A stretch of DNA of 7,367 nucleotides, from NCBI GenBank assembly GCA_036172345.1, contig JASFBB010000057.1, positions 1 to 7,367 of the forward strand, read 5' to 3'. Each line of letters opens with the position of its first letter. Within the stretch, counting starts at the first letter, position 1. Of this stretch, positions 7,177 to 7,367 are shown piece by piece. Both the position numbers and the translations under genes were made by a program. The stretch comes from NAK82 sp036172345 (GTDB lineage Bacteria > Chloroflexota > Anaerolineae > 4572-78 > NAK82). Below the pieces are notes generated by a model. The model was not told where the DNA came from. It made no database searches and was given only the letters and a program-made list of their open reading frames with translations.

Positions 7177-7367
7177 ATGTTTGAGAAGAAGATCGGCATT
7201 GATCTAGGTACTTCCAATATATTCGTATACGTTAAGGGACGTGGCATCGTCATCCAAGAACCGTCCATTGTGGCCGTCTCGCATGCAACTCCCCATAGGA
7301 CAGAGTTGTCATCAGCGGCGCATGGCGTGGCAGGATGCCCAACTCGCCGGCACTACCCGGCGCCACC
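7177..7367 (+). CDS. mreB: MreB rod-shape actin homologue, 5' part only, chimeric after about 7281
   Basis: MreB is a cytoplasmic, membrane-associated actin-like ATPase that directs side-wall growth. The first 35 residues, starting MFEKKIGIDLGTSNIFVYVK and then GRGIVIQEPSIVAVS, match the MreB N-terminus. DLGTSN (9-14) is the phosphate-1 loop of the actin fold. The family next expects a short turn and an AVG-type strand leading to GRTP. Instead, from the bases at 7274-7281 on, the sequence is antisense atpC, giving 28 complete codons of unrelated, basic, proline-rich residues that happen to contain no stop. Only about 7177-7281 should be treated as real mreB; the frame is cut by the window end. 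No good SD is seen: AGGAG at 7151-7155 is 21 bases away. Linkage to an atp operon is known in other bacteria, such as mbl beyond atpC in Bacillus subtilis. Confidence 0.85.
   Translation, partial: MFEKKIGIDLGTSNIFVYVKGRGIVIQEPSIVAVSHATPHRTELSSAAHGVAGCPTRRHYPAP
7274..7367. repeat. Right arm of a 94-base perfect inverted repeat (fold-back copy of atpC)
   Basis: This is the exact reverse complement of 6786-6879, running to the last base of the window. The spacer between the arms is 394 bases. Bases 7274-7281 (CCGTCTCG) also fit the mreB frame (VAVS), so the junction has a few bases of shared sequence. The arrangement is typical of an inverted amplification or assembly chimera at a contig end. 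Confidence 0.95.

Noticed and set aside
7282..7367. A novel basic, proline-rich tail on MreB, or a small overlapping gene
   Set aside because: The bases are exactly antisense atpC from the fold-back arm, so the peptide has no independent meaning.
6786..7367. Terminal inverted repeats of a mobile element with a 394-base interior
   Set aside because: The arms are coding sequence of atpC, there is no transposase or target duplication, and the interior is simply the end of atpC and the start of mreB.

Overview
The window is a complete F1Fo ATP synthase operon on the + strand, in the order atpB-atpE-atpF-atpH-atpA-atpG-atpD-atpC (subunits a, c, b, delta, alpha, gamma, beta, epsilon). It is followed, 18 bases after atpC, by the 5' end of mreB, the cell-shape actin homologue. 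All eight ATP synthase genes are intact with their catalytic or proton-path residues in place. Everything real reads left to right. I see no tRNA, rRNA, CRISPR array, insertion sequence or defence-type gene.

The organism is a bacterium of moderately high G+C. A long subunit a with a large insert, a single b subunit (no b'), a c subunit with a GPGIGIG glycine motif and an RNP loop, and an MreB beginning MFEKKIGIDLGTSN fit a Chloroflexota (Anaerolineae-like) lineage best. That placement is an inference from recalled family features, not from a search. The c subunit lacks the Na+-ligand residues, so the enzyme should be proton-coupled.

Layout: 1-162 holds no complete gene. It has a promoter-like extended -10 with a -35, a terminator-like hairpin with a T run just downstream, a second inverted repeat, and a Shine-Dalgarno (SD) for atpB. 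Positions 163-2644 encode the membrane sector and the stator (a, c, b, delta). Positions 2711-7158 encode the F1 head and rotor (alpha, gamma, beta, epsilon). Spacers are 111 bases or less, and several carry small hairpins. SD strength broadly follows subunit copy number: c, alpha and beta have strong, well-spaced sites; gamma, delta and epsilon have weak ones; b starts at TTG behind a hairpin that touches its SD.

The main anomaly is at the right edge. Bases 7274-7367 are a perfect 94-base reverse complement of 6786-6879, inside atpC. The mreB reading frame is genuine up to about 7281 and then switches to antisense atpC. With the few shared bases at the junction, this looks like a fold-back chimera (amplification, library or assembly artefact) at a contig end rather than biology. 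I found no convincing undescribed system; otherwise this is an ordinary housekeeping region with some interesting expression signals and an unusual subunit a loop.
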